Positions 8,400 to 19,139 of a DNA stretch of 37,642 nt are shown here, piece after piece. How positions within the stretch are numbered: the first letter of the stretch is position 1; the number at the start of each line of letters is the position of its first letter. Source of the DNA: Chara braunii (Eukaryota; Streptophyta; Charophyceae; Charales; Characeae); contig BFEA01000758.1 in assembly GCA_003427395.1 (NCBI GenBank), positions 516,549-554,190 on the forward strand, given 5' to 3'. The position numbers and the translations under genes were made by a program. The notes under the pieces are model-generated. The model was not told where the DNA came from, searched no databases, and saw nothing but the letters and a program-made list of their open reading frames with translations.

Positions 8400-10583
8400 A
8401 TGGTGACCACCAGGTCCGGAGTTAGTACCACCTCCTATGGTAGGGAACAAGAAGAGAAAGTTGCTGCCCTTCTGAGAGAAAGAAAGAAGAAGATGGGGAA
8501 GAGGGAACTGATTAAGCAGGCGAAGATGATAGCCTTGCGAGAGGAACAGGAGGCGAAGAAGAAGCAGATGAAGGAAGAGATGGAAAGGTGGACGAAGGAG
8601 CAGGAGGAGAAGATGGCAGCAATAGAGGCAGAAGTAGAGGACGAAGTGGAAGTCAAAGAAGAAAAGCCGCTGGAGAGGAGGGGCGAGGCGAGTACAAGCA
8701 AGGCGGTACAAGAGGAGGTGGAAAAGGCAATTGACGAATGGGTAGCACGTGGAGCTGGGGGAAGATAGTGAAGCCGAGTTGGTAATAACCCTAGAAGAGA
8801 GGCGAGAACGGAGTTGGAGGCAGAAAGGGACCCCTTGCGGAGAAGAGCCAAAGAGTAGGAAAAACAGTTGGCGTGGAGATTGTGGCAAACCTAAGAGAGA
8901 GTTAGACGTTTGTAAGCGGCAGAGAGGACAGAGAGGGACCTAAAAGCAGTGGAGACCAGAATGGGGAAAATCAGGGGAGAGACCGAGATAGGAACTAAAC
9001 TCGATTCCCTAACTCGTAGTGTAGAATCATTACTGGGTGCGCAGCGAGAGGAAATGAATCATATTCACAGTCATGATATGGCGTTAGAGTCTATTCGAGC
9101 TGGATTTAAAGACTTCACGTGGGACATGATGAAGTACTTGGTGGACCTGATCCACCTTGAGATTAGTAGGACTAAGGAATTATGCACAGGCGCCATAGAG
9201 GGTGCCAAGTTAGCGGCTTCCAAGGAAGAGGAGCCTGCCCCACGCCGCGAGAAGGTCAAGGTCCGTTTCCTTGAGCCCTTTAGTGGAAAGAAGGGAGAGG
9301 ACTTTGACAGTTGGGAGGCCAACGTAAACTCCTGTCTGTACTGACAGGGTGTCACGCCAGAAGACCATGTTTTGGTGGCCTTCCAGGCATTACGAGACGA
9401 AGCGACCAGCTTTGCGAGGTCGCTAGCACGGGCCCCAAATTGTGAGAATGATATGGTCACGTATTCAAGACTCATGCTCCTCTCCGAGTTTCGTAAGTCT
9501 CTTCGGCAACGGTTCTCAGAAGTCACACGGGGGATTAAGGCCTCTGATAAATTACATATGATCCATACACGCTAGTGGAAGAGTGTGCATGCACTCAAAT
9601 CTGCTATGGATGAGTTGATTGTTGTGCCTGGGCATGAAGTCATTGACGCACAGTTAGTCCAACTCCTCTACTGCGCATTTCCCGAGCATGTGCAAAAGCA
9701 CTTCTTGACCCGAAAGCAGCAACCAGACATCACCTATCATGTGCTTAGTAGGGAGGTTGTTTCATTCGCTGCTCGAGCGTCGTCAATTACCGCGTTCTGG
9801 CACAAAGATTTAACAAAAGGAAAAACGTGGAATGAACGCACCATCTCTGGCCAAGTCAAGGCCAAGGACAATCTAATTCTAACGATGGAAGAAGGTGGTG
9901 CTGAGGAGATTCCCTACTCGGATATTGAGTGGGGACTTGAGAAAGAGGGCAATAGTGTAGATAAGGGGAGAATCTACGCTGCTGTCGCGGCCGGAGGGAG
10001 GCCGCAAGGAGGAGGACGAGGGCCTGGCGGAAATGGTCGGGCCCCAGGTGGCCCAGGGCAGGGTGGCCAAGGGGTTGGCGACAATGGGAGCCGTCAAGTG
10101 GGAGGAAGGGGTCAAGGTCCCCCGTCTAACCGCCCTCGGCAGAGTCGGTCACCTCCCAGACAGGGATGGTGGCACCCAGGTCGACTCGAGGGACGACCTT
10201 GGGAGGACTTGGGAATTGAGCAGAGGGTGTGGCAGGGTTGTATAGCCAGGTCTCAGTGTGTATTCTGCGGGCATCCCGGCCACATCATTAAATTATGTCC
10301 CAAGTATATAAGAGTCGCGCTGCTTCTGGGCAGCAAAAGACAGTTGCCGACAAGGGTCGGAACTGCCCCTAGCATAGGAGTACGTGGATCTGAGCTTGCG
10401 CGCAAGATAGAGTCACCCACTCCGCATATCTCCATGGTAGAGGTTGCCGGCCAGCGTCTAGTAAGTTGTCCAGAGACTGCTTGTGTTAGAGTCTCTCTAG
10501 ATGCTTCCCTCACAGGCTTAGCTGAAGAGTTGAAGGAGAGAAGGCAAGCCTGGGCCAAGATGAAGAAAGATGGGAAAGGATAG
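8400..10583 (+). pseudogene. gag: gag polyprotein of element O, seven premature stops
   Basis: One frame runs from ATG 8400 (context ACCATGG) to 10583. Residues 1-120 are charged and coiled-coil-like (KKKMGKRELIKQAKM, EEQEAKKKQMKEEMERW). A capsid-like retrotransposon gag region follows (about 300-500; it includes REKVKVRFLEPFSG, then DSWEANV). Next is a glycine/proline-rich linker (about 530-600). A CCHC zinc knuckle, CVFCGHPGHIIKLC, lies near residue 620. Gag would form the particle and bind element RNA. The frame is broken by stops at 8766, 8769, 8856, 8892, 8913, 9342 and 9573 but needs no frameshift, so the record is substitution decay. It cannot make full-length protein. The next stop, TAG at 10581-10583, lies just before the protease in the same frame. 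Confidence 0.9.
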
Positions 10584-11236
10584 TTAATCCTCGCAGATGT
10601 AGAAATCCTTGGAGCCAAAGTAGGAACCCTTATAGATAATGGGGTACGTTAGTCGCAAAGCGCTGAAAATTTTAAAGCTCAACTTAAAGGTCCAACGATT
10701 GCAAGATACCCGTAGTGAACATCCTTGCAAACAACAGTAGGATGCGAGTCGAGGAGTACGTAGAGAAAGAGGGGAAGGTGGAAAAGGTCCTTCATTCCTT
10801 GACTCTTCTGGTAGAAGAGAATCTCCCGTTTGACATAGTTCTGGGTACAGATTGGGGAGAGGCAGCAGGACCCACTTTGCACCTTAGAGAGCATGAGTGC
10901 AAACTCCCTAGTCCGTCAGGCGAAGTTAAGCAAGGTCTCATGTACCGGGGTAGATAATCCCCTCGCGCATTGCTGCCTCAACGCTCTTGCCTTCGCTAGA
11001 CTTGTAAGGAAGGAGCAGCTTGAAGAGAAGGTGTTTGTAGCCTATGTTAGGCCGATTTCTGATAAACCCAAGGAGGAAGAGAAGATCCATCCTACTATTG
11101 TCAGTCCGCAGGAAGAGTACAAAGATTTGTCTGAAGCACCTTCAGGTGTAGTGCCAAGACCGATCCAGCACCGCATCGAGATAGAGTCTGGCAGTGGAAC
11201 GCCCAAAGGGCCAGTCTACAGGATGTCTCCCAAAGA
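10584..11236 (+). pseudogene. Aspartic protease region of element O, decayed
   Basis: Directly after the gag stop the same frame reads LILADVEILGAKVGTLIDNG. This aligns with the protease start of element A, where the active site is DSG. Here it is DNG, so the flap-side serine position is altered. Further stops follow, then a frameshift near 10710. The rest of the domain (VEENLPFDIVLGTDW) continues in another frame to 10957. The linker toward RT (10893-11240) is in the first frame again ([19 protein letters not shown]). The enzyme would process the polyprotein. It is not functional as read. Confidence 0.8.
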
Positions 11237-12129
11237 TTAGAGGAGCTTCGCAAGCAGTTAGACGAACTCCTAGAGAAAGGATGGATAAGGCCTAGCTCGT
11301 CGCCTTTTGGCGCACCTGTTTTGTTTGTCCCAAAGAAGAGGGAGAGTTTGTTGTGTATAGACTATAGGGGACTGAACGCCATCACGATTAAGAATGCAGA
11401 GTCGCTGCCCCGTATAGATGACTTGTTAGATTGAGCGCAGGGCTGCAAGTATTTTTCGAAGATAGATCTGAAGTCGGGGTACAATCAGATAGAAGTCCAT
11501 GCTAATGATCAGTACAAGACGACATTCAGAACAAGATATGGGCATTACGAGTTCATAGTGATGCCGTTTGGACTGACTAACGCACCGACCATATTTCAGT
11601 GCTGCATGAACGGCTTATTTAGGTCGTGGTTAGATAGGTTTGTCGTAGTATATTTAGACGGCATCTTATTGTTCAGCAAGACCTTCGAGGAGCATGAGGG
11701 CCACATGAGGCAGATTCTAGAAAAGTTAAGAGAGAGTAACTTTTAAGTCAACGCAAAGAAGTGCGAGTGGGCCAAGACAAAAATCCTTTCCTTAGGCCAC
11801 GTATTAGACGGAGACGGCATTCGACCAGAGGACAACAAAATTGTATCGATTAGAGACTGACCAACTCCTCGAACGCTGACTGAGTTACGATCATTCGTAG
11901 GATTGGCAAACTGCTACTGGAAGTTCGTGAGGAACTTCTCTACGGTCGCCGCTCCCCTTCGTAGACTACTGAAGAAAGAAGCAATTTGAAAGTGGGACCA
12001 CGATTGCACGTCGGCCTTCAAGAAGTTGAAGAAGGCCTTAAGAGAGTACCCTGTCCTCAAAGTCGCTGATCTGTCGCTGCCATTTGCCGTCACTACAGAT
12101 GCTAGTTAGTATGGCATAGGTGCCGTTTT
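11237..12129 (+). pseudogene. Reverse transcriptase of element O, catalytic motif destroyed
   Basis: From 11237 one frame gives the RT finger and palm landmarks: [47 protein letters not shown]. The catalytic box at 11650-11661 reads YLDG rather than YLDD, removing a metal-binding aspartate. The frame entry at 11237 is a shift from the upstream linker. In-frame stops lie at 11432, 11744, 11858, 11987 and 12107. At 11858, 11987 and 12107 the counterpart in element A (or the tandem context) has W, W and Q, so the stops fit transitions. The region ends at the start of RNase H (FAVTTDAS). Confidence 0.9.
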
Positions 12130-12245
12130 GCAGCAAGATGACGACAATGGTTACAAACCCGTAGAGTTCATGTCAGCCAGGCTGCTTGCAGCAAGATGAC
12201 GACAATGGTTACAAACCCGTAGAGTTCATGTCAGCCAGGCTGCCC
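12130..12245 (+). repeat. 58 bp perfect tandem duplication in RNase H
   Basis: The segment starting GCAGCAAGATGACGACAATG is present twice in tandem (about 12130-12187 and 12188-12245), period 58. As 58 is not divisible by three, it shifts the frame. It lies only about 25 bp left of the mitochondrial insertion. Confidence 0.9.
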
Positions 12246-12269
12246 TCAGAAAGTTGAAGCATCGACATA

Positions 12270-12439
12270 TACTGGAGCCATGATAAAGATGAATAAATTA
12301 GCACTACTTGGTAGAATAGGCTCTTTTATCATTAATTTCAAACCATCTACTAAAGGTTGTAATAACCCAAACAATCCTACCACATTCGGACCTTTTCTAC
12401 GCTGCATAGAAGCCATTACTTTACGTTCAGCTAGTACTA
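12270..12439 (-). pseudogene. nad1: Mitochondrial nad1 fragment inserted in RNase H (NUMT)
   Basis: The - strand reads about 55 codons without a stop: [20 protein letters not shown], then a [14 protein letters not shown] segment, then [13 protein letters not shown] and MAPV. These are hallmark segments of NADH dehydrogenase subunit 1, part of the membrane arm of respiratory complex I. The fragment has neither start nor end of the gene. It is AT-richer than its surroundings. It splits the RNase H sequence of element O between the ...STY segment on the left and [12 protein letters not shown] on the right. It is thus a nuclear copy of mitochondrial DNA, placed after O inserted or in an ancestral copy of O. 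The identification is by eye; the motifs are highly characteristic. Confidence 0.88.
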
Positions 12440-12778
12440 GAACTCTACACTCTCAGGCAGGCCCTAAACCACTGGAAGCACTACCTGCTTGGGAGGCACT
12501 TCAAGGTGTATTCAGATAATTAGACTCTTAGATGGTTAAAAGACCCAAGCCAAGATGACGCCCAAGTTGACTAGATGGGCTGGTGGGATAGACCAGTTTG
12601 ACTTCGAGTTGAAGCCCGTTAAAGGGAAGTATAACGTGGTAGTTGATGCTCTGAGTAGGTGAGCTGATTACTTCGGCGTGATAGTGCACTATCTAGACAT
12701 AGGGGCCGATCTGCAGCAGAAGATCAAAGATGCAAAGCCCCAAATAGTGAGCCGCACTATCGAACCACGAACGAGCTG
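12440..12778 (+). pseudogene. RNase H remainder and connection to integrase (element O)
   Basis: Immediately right of the nad1 fragment the translation resumes [20 protein letters not shown], then FKVYSDN, a stop at 12521 and LRWLK. A frameshift follows near 12545. The next frame continues KMTPKLTRWAGGIDQFDFEL to VVDALSR. There a TGA at 12660 replaces what is arginine in element A (SR-ADYFG against RRSDFFG). RNase H would remove the RNA template during reverse transcription. This copy is inactive. Confidence 0.85.
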
Positions 12779-14107
12779 ATGTTTGAGAAGACCAATGTCG
12801 TTGACAGACTGTGCGTCCCCAACAGTGAAGAAGTCCGTAGTTTGATCGTAGGGGAATGCCGCGATACGAAGGGGCACTTTGGATGGCAAAAGACTTCAGC
12901 TAACTTGATGATGTCCTACACGTGGATAGAATATGTGCGCAGCTGCAATAAGACGACGACTAGAGCTCCATTAGGTCTTCTTAAACCCCTTCCTATTTCC
13001 TCAAGACTCAGAGAGTCAGTTTCCATTGACTTCATGGATACTGGGGTCAAAAGTAGGCATGGCAAAAGTCAAGTCATGGTCATAGTAGATCGACTTTGTA
13101 AGTATGCAGTCTTTGTTCCGCTGCGGGCAGAAGCGCGAACAGATTTAGTAATCATAAAGTTCTTTGATTTTTGGGTGAGCGAGCATGGCATGCTGCTGTC
13201 GATAGTTAGAGAAAGGGACATGTGGTTTACCAACCAGAATTGGCAGGATCTTATGAAAGTCTATGGACCTAAGTTGTTGATGTCATCAGGCCGACGCCCA
13301 GAGAGTAACGGCCAGACAACGCATATGAATAAGATATTGCAACAGCTACTCAGAATGTACATTAGACCAGATCAGGTGAACTGAGATGAGATGCTCCCCA
13401 AGGTAGCCAGTGCATATAACCATATTGTTCACCTAACTACCTGTAGAACTCCTAACGAGCTGCATAAGTCCTTTAGGCTAAGGAGACCTTTTGAAGGACT
13501 GAACCGGGACCAGATTCAGAGACTACCACCTGAAACTAGAGAGTTTGCAGTGGAGCACGAAAAGGAAGTCGCCAGAGTGATCGACAATCTTAGAAAGGCC
13601 CAGCATCGTTTGATAGAACGAGCTAACAAGCACCGCCGACCTTCACAGTTTCAGGTAGGCTACGTAGTCTGTGTCAAGTCAAAAGAGTTTGCACTGGAGG
13701 AGAACATCTCGCAGAAGCTCATACTTGCGTATAGAGGACCATGGCCTATCCTAGAAGTCAAAGGAGGAGAGGACGGACCATCATACACCATAGAGATTCC
13801 AGTGCATCTCCACACGTACCCAGTCTTCCATGCGTCAAAGCTACTGCCGTGCACCACCAGTGAAAGATTTCCTTCGCGAAGGTCAATGATTCCGCCAGAT
13901 ATGGATGGTGCCTATTGCATAGTGGAAAAGGACGTGTTCAGAACCGGAGGGCAAGGTCGTCCCCAGAAGCAATACAAAGTCAGGTTCGCATATCAGGAAG
14001 TAGAGGACGACAAATGGTTTACTAGAACAGAGCTGTTAGAAACCGCTCCCGACATAGTACACTCCTATGAAAGGGAAAGAAAGGGTAAAGGTCCTATCTT
14101 GAGTTAG
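12779..14107 (+). pseudogene. Integrase with chromodomain of element O, catalytic residues lost
   Basis: One frame with a single internal TGA (13382, at a tryptophan position of the family) runs to 14107. The zinc finger is damaged: the first His is Arg (ECRD), and the CxxC pair is reduced to SCNK by a short deletion. In the DDE core the first Asp survives (SIDFMD), the second site reads VRERD instead of VSDRD, and the Glu site reads NGQTTHMN instead of NGQTEQMN. The C-terminus keeps the GPSYTIEI and YPVFHASKLLP segments. A chromodomain follows (GQGRPQKQYKVRF ... DDKWFTRTELLE). The protein would insert element DNA, with the chromodomain targeting chromatin. Enzymatically it should be dead. 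Confidence 0.9.
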
Positions 14108-14139
14108 AGTGTTCTCGGAGGACCTCGAATTTAGGACGG
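14108..14139 (+). other. 3' untranslated stretch and polypurine-like tract of O
   Basis: Short sequence between the integrase stop and the 3' LTR, ending TTAGGACGG just before TGCGAACCGG. This is the expected place of the plus-strand primer, though it is only weakly purine-rich. Confidence 0.45.
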
Positions 14140-14490
14140 TGCGAACCGGTTTCACCCAGTTGACCCGACAATTGCAGACACTGAGAGTCAACCCCTAGAC
14201 CTATGCCTGAACCTTGTACATTGACCCTGTGTGCTGAGTGAGATTCGATCCCTATACCTGTGCCTCCGCCCTATACATCTACCCGGTGACTGTGTGAGAT
14301 TCGAACCCGCGGCCTGTCCTGTGTCATAGGTTAGGCCGTAGGTCGGGTAAGTTGGACTTCATTCCTAGGTCTGTAGGTTAGTAGTTGAGTCTGTTACCAT
14401 TAGTCCTAGGAGGGTTTGTTCTAGAAGTCTCTACCTGAGTCTACTGAGGGCCTAGAGTCAGTCCGTAGATCTGTAGGCTCTAGAAGACTA
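14140..14490 (+). repeat. 3' LTR of element O, first part
   Basis: It begins TGCGAACCGGTTTCACC and follows the 5' LTR (6400-6725) through landmarks such as ACAATTGCAGACACT and TAGGCCGTAGGTCGGGTA, with many substitutions. It stops at about 14490, where the LTR of element B begins. The rest is at 36813. Confidence 0.85.
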
Positions 14491-15580
14491 TTCTAGGAAC
14501 TTGGTTGTCTGACAATTTTTTATCGCCACTCACACACAGACAGTCTCATACACGCCCATACATGCATAAGAGAAGGGGGAGAGAAGACATAGTCCACACT
14601 GCACACAGATCAGAGTAGATAGCGGAAGCACAACCATGCACAGATGGGGAGAAGACACACAATGTTTCTCACTCTGTGACGATACTCCCAACAACCAATC
14701 ACAAGAAGAACGTGCGAGGATAACAATTGGAATACACACTGATGATGAGCCAATTAACCAGAAATCGTTACAGAGCTTGTTCCAATATCTCGCCACTCTC
14801 AGAACCTCACCCTCCACTCTCTACCCTACACCCAGTTAGTAGCGCCACATGAGAATAGCCTCCCAGAGGCCTGCGCCAACCACCCAGATGAAGAACAGAT
14901 CCTGCGATGAAGTCTTCAGTGCCGCTGAACAACTGTGACGAAGAACCGGCAGCTATGCCTGCCGCCACCCACATAGACTCAGTGAGGAGTCTCCACACAG
15001 CCCAGCCAATCGCAGAAACCCACAGGGGTTGATGCGCAGGGGATGCCCCAACTATGGCAAGCCCTCAACAGGCTGGTTATGGTTGTCGTCCACAGTGACG
15101 GTCTCAGGGTACCGCCTGAAGACAATCGCCGCTGCAAAACCTCCTTGGCTCCAAACGCTGTATTGCGAAAATGAACTGCCAAAAAGTCCCAACCCGATTC
15201 CCCCAAACTATTAATAGACTCTACTACTCTAGCCTAGACCTAGACCGGACTGACTGACCGACCGGTACCGTTTTGGTTTCGGCCTCTCGACCTCTACCGG
15301 ACCCGGCTACAGGCTATAGGACCGTCTATCAGCTTAGGCCCTTAGGGCCTGTCTGTCCTAGGGGTAGCCCAGNCCTGCTAAACGCAGTGAGGATAGCTGT
15401 AGGAAAATCGAAGTACTGCTGGGCCNATTTTCCCATATTTGCAGATATGTCCCTCACGAATTTCCTTACAGGTAGGTCTCTCGGTTAGCCCTCAGCCAAA
15501 CAAAATTACGAATCTATCCTACTGTTGTACTATACAGCCTCGCAGTTAGTCTTGGCAGTCGGAATCAGCAAGTCATTGCA
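14491..15580 (-). repeat. 3' LTR of element B
   Basis: On the - strand it starts TGCAATGACTTGCTGATTCC at 15580. Its far end is degenerate (TTCTAGGAAC on the + strand against TGTTATGAAC in the other LTR). It contains two isolated N bases at 15373 and 15426 where the other copy has G and C, i.e. unresolved bases. Small open frames in it occur in both copies and have no recognisable product. Confidence 0.85.
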
Positions 15581-15606
15581 GGCTTATCCCCCCGGGGAGC
15601 GAGGAC
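15581..15606 (-). other. Polypurine tract of element B
   Basis: On the - strand CCCCGGGGGGATAAGCC runs straight into the LTR start, the expected site of plus-strand priming. The integrase frame reads through it and stops 16 bp inside the LTR (stop at 15565). Confidence 0.55.
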
Positions 15607-16741
15607 CTCCGAGCTAGGATGCAAACGAGGTGAACGGCGAGGAAGGTTGCCCTTCTGAGCCGCTTCATATCGTAAAACAACTGACTTTGCTGTCTTGAGT
15701 TCCCTTCTGTAGAACCATCTGTTCTCAGAAGGAGGTTCGAATGCGAACCTCACAAGATACTGTCGATTGGGGCAACTCATCCTTAATCCACTCCACGTCA
15801 TATCCCTTGCCACGGATCGGTGGACCAAATTGAGGGGGCCGGTCAGGGAATGCATCAGCTGGAGTACACGGCAACAACTTAGATGCATGAAAGACCGGGA
15901 AGGTCCGTAGATGCAGCTGGACGTCAATGACATAGGACGGGCCGAATGGATCAGTCCCTACTGTGTCTAAGACCTGCCATGGACCCAGATATCTAGGCGG
16001 CAACTTTTGGGAGATATCCTCCTCCCTCGACAACTCAGAACTGGCCACCCAGACATAATCACCAGTGCGGATGGGGGAAGGCCGCCTGTGGCGGTCAGCT
16101 TGTTCAATCATGGCCTTTTGGGCCTTGAACAAGTTCGCCCGTGCTCTTTCCACATCTATGCGGTAGCGTCTGGTGAACTCTGCGGTGCTTGGAGTCTGAT
16201 CTGACTTAGCCTTATCGATGATATCATCGAGAGGCTGTCGTGGTTCACGTCCCCAGTGTAACCGGTATGGACTGAACCCAGTCGAGGAATGGACAGACAT
16301 GTTATACACAAGCTGTGCTCGAGCCAAGTGAAGATCCCAGTCCTGTTGATCTGGAGAGATGACAGGACACAACAATTGGAATAAGACTTGGTTCATCAGT
16401 TCAGCTTGACCATTGGCTTTAGGATGACGATCATAAGTCATGTCCAATTGTGAGTGCAGATAGTCCTTACAGTAGGACTACCACTCATCGCTGCAAAATC
16501 GGGGGTCTCTGTCACTGACTATAGAAGTGGGCGGTCCATGGTGTGTGACCCACCTCTCTGAAAAGGCTGCTCTCACAGCCGGAACTCTGGCCACTTCTGA
16601 CAAGGGGACGAACTCTGCGTATTTGGAGAACCTGTCCACGCAAACCATAACCTGACGCATGCCACGAGGGGTGGTCTTGCCTAAATATGTGAAGTCTATC
16701 GACAAAGATCCAACAGGGCCATCAGGTATGGGTAAGGGTTT

Positions 16742-16811
16742 GAGCAGTCCCAAAGGAGGCCTACGCTGGACCTTATTCCTTTGGCAGAGCAGTCCCAAAG
16801 GAGGCCTGCGC
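16742..16811. repeat. 25 bp direct repeat in the B integrase
   Basis: GAGCAGTCCCAAAGGAGGCC and the next five bases occur at 16742-16766 and 16787-16811 with one difference. The duplication replaces zinc-finger coding sequence, producing the doubled RRPPLGLL peptide on the - strand. Confidence 0.85.
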
Positions 16812-16933
16812 AGCATATCACTCCGCATCTCCTTCCACGGGCGTCATGACACTCTGACATCAGTAGTGTCCTGAGCCGCTGGTCCTGGGGAATGCACAAG
16901 CGCTCCTCCCCTCTGCTGTACACTTACAGCAGA

Positions 16934-18960
16934 TTTGAACTCACCGCACGAGAACCGACATCTTGGGGGGCTGAAGTCCCAAGCGCGACCCGTCCTCGGT
17001 TTGACTAGGACGCATCCCACGCACCACACGTACACCACTCTAAGAACATAAAAATTAAAACACACACACACACACATACACAAAACGACACAGAACAAAC
17101 AACGCGACAACATTCCTAGTCCCTTAGTAGCCATCCCATAACTCTCCGATGCGGAAATCGGATAGGCTTCGTGCGCGAGACTTAGTATAAAACCGTTAGA
17201 CGCAGGGCTAACTTATATCGACTCGCAATGCAAGCATACGCAAGCAGTCGCAATGACGACGTACTATGCAATACCCATACTTATGCGATCCTCGTTAATC
17301 TTGAGGGTCGCATTCGACACTCAAGTGTCGGCTGACACGCGCCTTGAGGGAATGATCTCTCGACGCTGGACAACCGCCAAGTGCGGTTAAAAACCACACC
17401 CTCTTCTGCACCCTGCAGAGAGTGGGTGGTACACAGGTTCTTACTTGTGGTGGCAATAGTCTTTTATGGCCCTGGAGACCAGCTCCATCATCGAGGGTCT
17501 GAAAAGAAGTCAAGAGGTTTGACTTTGACGGCTGCCACGGACTACAACGTCCAACTATAAAAATTAACAAGCAAAATTACCCAATAAATAAATAAACATC
17601 CCATCACTCATATATCAAATCAGAACTCGAGACAACAACAAAAGAAGGGGAAACATAAACCCATCAGGTATGCAGATCGTGCGACACATGGTTGTCATTT
17701 TCACTGCCTCCAAAATATGGTCCATATACCAAGCTCCAAAATACTAACCTGCATGAAACACAGGCACACACAATAGCCACATCGCCATTCACCAATGTGG
17801 TCAACTTTACTGTTCCCTGTAACTCACACCATGCCTCACATACTCAAGTCTCAGTCATAGTCAAAATCTTCATAGATCTCATAAATTCTTTATAATGGCC
17901 ATTAAAAGAAGTCCGGTAAAACCCCTCAAAGAAACATATCAAATCACAGGGCTAAGGCAATCAAGTTGAGGTACAGGTGTAAGCAAAGTTGTGTCGTGAG
18001 CCGACAAGTCGGCGATCAACCAACCGACGTGTTATCAGTGATAACAGAAGATGATCCTCGTAGGATCAAGTTGGAACTAGTCAAAATCCTAGATCGAATG
18101 TCCAAAGAAGGCCTGTATCATAAGACAGGTCAATGTCCAAGCTAAATCGTCAATGTGTGGAGATCAAATCCCCATGTCTCCTTTAAACTAGGAAAATTCG
18201 GCAACTCTTCCCGTAGGAAAAGTGTCATTCCAGAATTGATATCAGCCTAAATATGAAAACAACAATAATCTTCAACCTTCCAAAGTCAAATTTTGTCTAA
18301 CTCCCTGAAGTAGCAAAAATTTGGGCAACACTCCCTTTAGAAAAGGAGACTTCCCAGACTTTTACTAAGCCATATCTACAAAATCAGACAAGTTGAACTT
18401 TTGAAAAGTCAAATTTTGACTAACTCCTTAGATTTGCGGAAATTTCGGCAGCGCTTCCCGTAGAGAATGTGTTATTTCAAAATTTATACAAAGCTAAATT
18501 CAAAGTCTAAAACGACTTTGACTTTTCAAGGTCTAATTTTGTCTAACTCCCTGAATTAGCAATAATTTGGGCAGCACTCCCTTTAGAAAGGGAGGTGTTC
18601 CAGATTTTAACTAAGCCAAAGAGTCAGAAAAGTTGGACTCTGAAAAAGACAAAATATGACTAACTCCTTGGTTTTGTAGAAATTTCGGCAGCGCTTCCCG
18701 TAGAGAAAGTGGCTTACCAAGTTTTATACAAGACCAAGTACAAATAAAAGATCCCTGAAAATGAGAAAATTGACCTCAGTAAAATAAACTTAACTCAGAA
18801 AATGCAGGAATTGAACCAACTCCAATTGCTCCTGCACGTGGCGAGCACTAACAGACTACCCTATTAAGCAGCAAAAATAGACAGAACTTGAACAAGAGAC
18901 AAGGCTTTGCAACCAAGCATGTCATGTCAACAACTCGTTCAGCCAGCAAAAAAAACAAGG
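16934..18960 (-). repeat. R2: long noncoding dispersed repeat, inverted copy
   Basis: The reverse complement matches R1 (1140-2727) end to end. It includes the GGGACTTCAGCCCCCC terminus (near 16965), a small CA run near 17061, the CTGACACGCGCCTTGAG block near 17335, the AATGGCCATT segment near 17895, and four to five internal repeats of the type TAACTCC-TTGGATTTGCAGAAATTTCGGCAGCGCTTCCCGTAG (18180-18730, quoted here only as a composite pattern). It joins the B integrase directly at about 16933. No coding potential was found. It is longer than R1, mainly through extra internal repeats. Confidence 0.7.
18180..18730 (-). repeat. ~110-120 bp internal repeats within R2
   Basis: On the + strand TCGGCAGCGCTTCCCGTAGA (or the variant GGGCAACACTCCCTTTAGAA) recurs near 18190, 18330, 18450, 18570 and 18690. 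Each is preceded by TAACTCC and followed by a TTTATACAA-type or TTTACTAAG-type segment. R1 holds about two such units (1380-1530). Confidence 0.65.
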
Positions 18961-19139
18961 GTTCGTTCATCTAAAGTGTTCATCTTTCGCTTGTTCTGAT
19001 CACAAAAACATAAGTCCTGTATCTTACTTAGTTGATTAACTTTCCAAGTTGTTATCAATCAAACCCCATGCAATCCTCAACACATTAGCCTAGACTGTTC
19101 TCACAAGGAGAACAGTCATACCATTGTCAACAAGCAAAT

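Larger units (their letters stand above)
15565..16930 (-). pseudogene. Integrase fragment with chromodomain (element B)
   Basis: It begins mid-protein at the RLCIP segment before the zinc finger (about 16923). The zinc finger itself is lost: sequence jumps from ECHDARG to a duplicated RRPPLGLL block. The core follows with the first Asp (LSIDFTYLGK), the second Asp (SDRDPRF) and the Glu (NGQAELMNQ). A TAG interrupts at 16478. The C-terminal part has PSYVIDV and FPVFHASKLLP. After a frameshift near 15770, the chromodomain reads QYLVRFAF ... ENRWFYRREL and a basic tail, to a stop at 15565. The triad residues are present, but truncation, stop and frameshift make it nonfunctional. Confidence 0.9.

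Noticed and set aside
9071-9526. Antisense 151-codon frame inside gag
   Set aside because: Shadow of the gag reading frame on the opposite strand.
14636-15214. Small frames conserved in both LTRs of B (also 35869-36446)
   Set aside because: Conservation is explained by the LTR duplication itself; the frames have no recognisable domains.
16955-17134. Antisense 96-codon frame next to the B integrase
   Set aside because: It crosses the R2/integrase junction and a CA run and has no family motifs.
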